The notes under the pieces are model-generated. The model ran no database searches. It had not been told where the DNA came from and was given only the letters and a program-made list of their open reading frames with translations. A program made the translations under genes and the position numbers. A stretch of DNA of 5,240 bases from Candidatus Bathyarchaeota archaeon (GTDB lineage Archaea > Thermoproteota > Bathyarchaeia > Bathyarchaeales > B26-1). This document shows positions 5,016-5,240 of this stretch, one piece after another (position 1 is the first letter of the stretch; each line of letters starts with the position of its first letter). The DNA is taken from contig QMYL01000088.1 of assembly GCA_003662645.1 (NCBI GenBank), forward strand, positions 1-5,240, read 5' to 3'.

Positions 5016-5240
5016 CTAGCGTTTTCTTGGGGTGTGTATGTGGTGTAGGCTGGCGATTAGGTATATCGCGCCGAGCAGGATCAGTCCGTATATGATTCTA
5101 CCCCTCGACTGGGCCGGGATCCACGTTATCGGGATGAACCCGTACCCTATAAGGATGGCTGAGAGGAGGGCTGTGGAGCCTATGCCAAGGTTTATCCCAG
5201 CGAAGGCTAGGCGGATCTTGCCGTAACCGACCATCTTTAG
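5016..5240 (-). CDS. Second APC-family permease, C-terminal fragment
   Basis: An open frame of 74 residues that enters from the right edge and stops with TAG at 5016-5018; the internal ATG at 5234 is not a start, because the frame continues past it as LKM. It begins LKMVGYGKIRLAFAGINLGI, which aligns without gaps to residues 418-437 of the complete permease (LKMVGYHRLRLAVGGINLGI); 17 of the first 26 residues are identical. Two hydrophobic helices follow, then a basic end TPRKR as in the complete copy. It is therefore the extra two-helix tail of a paralogous permease transcribed in the same direction, upstream of the second nitroreductase. The similarity falls off after the first helix, so the duplication is not recent. 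The rest of the gene lies outside the window. Confidence 0.82.
   Translation of the reverse strand, partial: LKMVGYGKIRLAFAGINLGIGSTALLSAILIGYGFIPITWIPAQSRGRIIYGLILLGAIYLIASLHHIHTPRKR

Overview
The window looks like a gene-dense piece of an archaeal chromosome, most likely a thermophile of the Thermoproteota/Korarchaeia/Bathyarchaeia kind. The phylum is a guess; 'archaeon' is the better supported part. The reasons are: arginine is mostly AGG/AGA and isoleucine mostly ATA; GTG and TTG serve as possible starts; GGAGG and GGTGA ribosome sites occur; AT-rich TATA-like boxes stand where promoters are needed; and the protein families have a typical archaeal look. Nearly every base is coding and no gap reaches 300 bases. 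I saw no RNA genes, insertion sequences or CRISPR.

Region 1 (1-1745, plus strand) is the end of a molybdate/tungstate uptake operon. It holds the C-terminus of the membrane permease, then the ATPase (start and stop overlap as ATGA), then a ModE-like regulator 3 bases further on. The ATPase ends in a TOBE/Mop domain with the SARN oxyanion-binding motif, so its activity may be trans-inhibited by molybdate or tungstate. The regulator has a well conserved ModE DNA-binding half, but its single Mop-like domain has lost the usual ligand residues.

Region 2 (1746-2377, plus) is a separately promoted FMN nitroreductase-family gene. Its short upstream gap carries a TATA-like box followed directly by a perfect 9-base inverted repeat. 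The outer part of the repeat (CGTTA...TAACG) resembles a ModE operator, so the neighbouring regulator may control this gene.

Region 3 (2392-5240, minus) is transporter-rich. In transcription order it has the C-terminus of an APC-family amino acid/polyamine permease (cut by the window edge), a second and different nitroreductase, two tiny two-helix membrane proteins in tandem that look like paralogues, and a complete APC permease of 492 residues. The two permeases share an almost identical motif in an extra C-terminal two-helix extension, so they are paralogues. From the nitroreductase at 4943 down to the permease the genes are tightly spaced or overlapping and are probably one operon. The end of that operon meets the first nitroreductase tail to tail across 14 bases.

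The most interesting theme is the repeated pairing of nitroreductase-type flavoenzymes with this permease subfamily, together with two-helix membrane modules that occur both as free small proteins and, possibly, as the permease tail. A joint role such as uptake and reductive processing of an amino-acid-like or aromatic compound is conceivable but is inference only.
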